Assembly (NCBI RefSeq): GCF_014644555.1
Contig: NZ_BMKX01000005.1
Location: forward strand, 62,001 to 126,000
Origin: Glutamicibacter ardleyensis
GTDB lineage: Bacteria > Actinomycetota > Actinomycetes > Actinomycetales > Micrococcaceae
DNA: 64,000 bases
Direction: 5' to 3'
Shown: positions 62,656-64,000 of the stretch, one piece after another
How the letters are laid out: each line of letters starts with the position of its first letter
Numbering within the stretch: the first letter of the stretch is position 1
Program-made: the position numbers and the translations under genes
The notes under the pieces: generated by a model
Told to the model about the DNA's origin: nothing
Seen by the model: only the letters and a program-made list of their open reading frames with translations
Database searches by the model: none

Positions 62656-63114
62656 ATGAACGAGCCCACGATTTCAGTAAAGATCAAGATGCTGGACCCA
62701 GACTTGCCGGTGCCAAGCTACGCGCACCCCTCTGACGCCGGAGCTGACCTGCATGCTCGCGAATCGGCAGTGCTCCAACCAGGTGAGCGGGCCTTGATCC
62801 GCACCGGTCTGGCGATCGCACTTCCGCACGGTTACGTGGGTCTAGTTCATCCACGAAGTGGCTTGGCGGCCAAACATGGAATTACAGTGGTCAATGCACC
62901 GGGTACCGTAGATGCAGGTTACCGAGGCGAGATTATGGTCACACTATTAAATACGGATAACACCAACGCATTTGAAGTGAAGCGCGGGGATCGAATCGCG
63001 CAGCTCGTCATCCAGAAAGTAGAACTTGCCCAATTCGAGCAAGTCCAGACACTGGATGACACCGCTCGCGGAACCGGCGGCTTTGGATCAACCGGCGGAT
63101 TTACCGCGAACTAA
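62656..63114 (+). CDS. dut: dUTP diphosphatase
   Basis: The trimeric dUTPase hydrolyses dUTP to dUMP and pyrophosphate, keeping uracil out of DNA. All five motifs are visible: SDAGADLHA (1), [12 protein letters not shown] (2), [14 protein letters not shown] (3), [13 protein letters not shown] (4) and the C-terminal [10 protein letters not shown] (5). The length is 152 residues, standard. It begins an operon-like run dut - DUF3710 - OB-fold gene, as in other actinobacteria. Confidence 0.97.
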   Translation: MNEPTISVKIKMLDPDLPVPSYAHPSDAGADLHARESAVLQPGERALIRTGLAIALPHGYVGLVHPRSGLAAKHGITVVNAPGTVDAGYRGEIMVTLLNTDNTNAFEVKRGDRIAQLVIQKVELAQFEQVQTLDDTARGTGGFGSTGGFTAN

Positions 63115-63152
63115 GTACTCTTGAGGTATAGAGCGCAAAATTTAAGGACATC

Positions 63153-63836
63153 ATGATTTTCAAGCGTAAGAAGTCGGAAGCAACGCCGGTCGAAGAGCCA
63201 ACCGCTGCACCAAGCTCCTCGGAGCCTGAGACTAGTGCCGGGCCCTTCGACATAAGTGACGTGCCGGATACCGACAGCTACCTCGATTTCGGTTCAATTC
63301 TAGTTAAGCCGATTCCAGGTATGAAGGTACGCATGGATATCGAGCAGGCGAATCAGCGAGTTGTTGCTGTCTCACTTGAAATCGCCGAATCACGCGTTCA
63401 GCTGATGGCCTTTGCCTCGTCAAAGTCGGAGTCACTGTGGCCCGGGATCCGCGAGAAAATCACCGGCGATATTCGCGAACAGAATGGAGAAATTTTCTCC
63501 CGCGAAGGCGAACATGGTGAAGAACTGCTAGCCAAGGTTCCACAGCAGCTTCCAGATGGCCGGGCCGGACACGTAGCCTTGCGCTTCGTCGGTGTTGATG
63601 GTCCGCGCTGGTTCCTGCGCGCCGTGGTTGGCGGGGCCGCCATCGGGGACGAGACAGCCACCGAGGTCATCGATGACCTTCTGCGCAGCGTCGTGGTCAA
63701 TCGTGGCGACAAGCCTCTGCCTCCGGCCGAGCTTCTACCGTTGAACGTGCCAAGTAACGCCAATACGCGTGTCGAAACTCCTTCGCCGGAAATCACCCGC
63801 CCGGAACGTGGCCCCGAAATAACTCAGATCGGCTAA
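63153..63836 (+). CDS. DUF3710 family protein
   Basis: This 227-residue soluble protein begins MIFKRKK and then an acidic/proline spacer. The conserved core starts DTDSYLDFGSILVKPIPGMKVRMDIEQ and includes LQLMAF-like VQLMAFASSKSESLWPGIREKI and GHVALRFVGVDGPRWFLRAVVGGAA. This pattern is DUF3710. It lies between dut and an OB-fold gene, the usual order. The function is unknown; the genomic link with dut hints at nucleic-acid or nucleotide metabolism (inference only). Confidence 0.88.
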   Translation: MIFKRKKSEATPVEEPTAAPSSSEPETSAGPFDISDVPDTDSYLDFGSILVKPIPGMKVRMDIEQANQRVVAVSLEIAESRVQLMAFASSKSESLWPGIREKITGDIREQNGEIFSREGEHGEELLAKVPQQLPDGRAGHVALRFVGVDGPRWFLRAVVGGAAIGDETATEVIDDLLRSVVVNRGDKPLPPAELLPLNVPSNANTRVETPSPEITRPERGPEITQIG

Positions 63837-63840
63837 GGAC

Positions 63841-64000
63841 ATGTCCTGCGAGCCTGCACCCTTATCGGCGCAGCTTGATGGCAGAGAATCAAGGCCAGCT
63901 CATCGGCATCTTGACTCGTTGTCCGAGCTGCCCGACAAGGGCCGAATCGAGCACATCGGGTATATCCAATCGGTCAGCTACTCGGCGCCGAATACTCCAC
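63841..64000 (+). CDS. OB-fold nucleic-acid-binding protein, N-terminal part
   Basis: An ATG 4 bases after the DUF3710 stop, with AAGGAC before it, opens a frame that is still open at the window end (53 codons). The segment RIEHIGYIQSVSYSAPNTP resembles the first OB-fold strand of the small actinobacterial OB-fold proteins that follow DUF3710. The position supports the call; the visible sequence is too short for certainty. Confidence 0.6.
   Translation, partial: MSCEPAPLSAQLDGRESRPAHRHLDSLSELPDKGRIEHIGYIQSVSYSAPNTP

Noticed and set aside
62523-62687. 55-codon N-terminal extension of the DUF3093 protein
   Set aside because: The extension would cross the -10 box and the dut start. The family starts at the ATG at 62522.

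Overview
The window reads as ordinary chromosomal core of an actinobacterium, most likely Micrococcaceae (Glutamicibacter/Arthrobacter-like). The evidence is the mid-50s G+C (by eye), frequent GTG starts, and the proteins SepF, DivIVA/Wag31, SepH, GlnE, a fused CydDC, and the DUF4191/DUF4192/DUF4193/DUF3710/DUF5998 families. I saw no rRNA, tRNA, CRISPR, IS element, prophage or integrase. Many genes carry an actinobacterial -10 hexamer (TAnnnT) only about 6-7 bases before the start codon, so leaderless mRNAs look common.

Layout. 1-9751 is the end of the dcw cluster: murD (partial)-ftsW-murG-murC-ftsQ-ftsZ-pgeF-sepF-yggT-divIVA, covering lipid II synthesis, divisome and polar growth. 9848-17023 holds lspA-rluD, dnaE, hisD and nrdR. 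17127-25234 holds map, a small SPOR-like gene, panB, a second glutamine synthetase with glnE, a DUF1990 gene, a nucleoside deaminase and an unknown gene. 25360-37321 is the glnA / RDD / DUF4191 / lipA / lipB / sucB / lpdA / pepA block. It resembles the M. tuberculosis glnA1-lipAB-dlaT-pepB neighbourhood and is interrupted here by an atypical membrane kinase and a small membrane protein. 37552-45149 holds PAC2, MFS, DUF4192, sigA, a zinc-ribbon protein and parE. 45260-53002 is a BlaI repressor plus M56 protease pair, divergent from cydA-cydB-cydDC. 52999-64000 holds parC, a GNAT/acyl-CoA-synthetase-like fusion, DUF5998, a phosphodiesterase, sepH, DUF4193, DUF3093, dut, DUF3710 and the start of an OB-fold gene.

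How the genes work together. Lipoate synthesis (lipB, lipA) serves the two-lipoyl-domain E2 (sucB) that works with lpdA. GlnE controls the adenylylatable GlnA, and a four-part GlnR-type box lies before glnA. ParE and ParC form topoisomerase IV. FtsZ, SepF, SepH, FtsW, FtsQ and DivIVA form the growth and division machinery.

The most interesting signals are regulatory. Three copies of a 19-bp TTTCTAC...GTAGAAA-type inverted repeat sit in the blaI-cydA gap, placed to repress both directions. This suggests a protease-relieved BlaI circuit controlling cytochrome bd. Others are a perfect 20-bp palindrome in the ftsZ promoter, a possible leaderless 32-codon leader ORF overlapping the start of nrdR, the GlnR-type box, and a hairpin embedded in the coding end of cydDC. 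I did not find an obviously new multi-gene defence or metabolic system.
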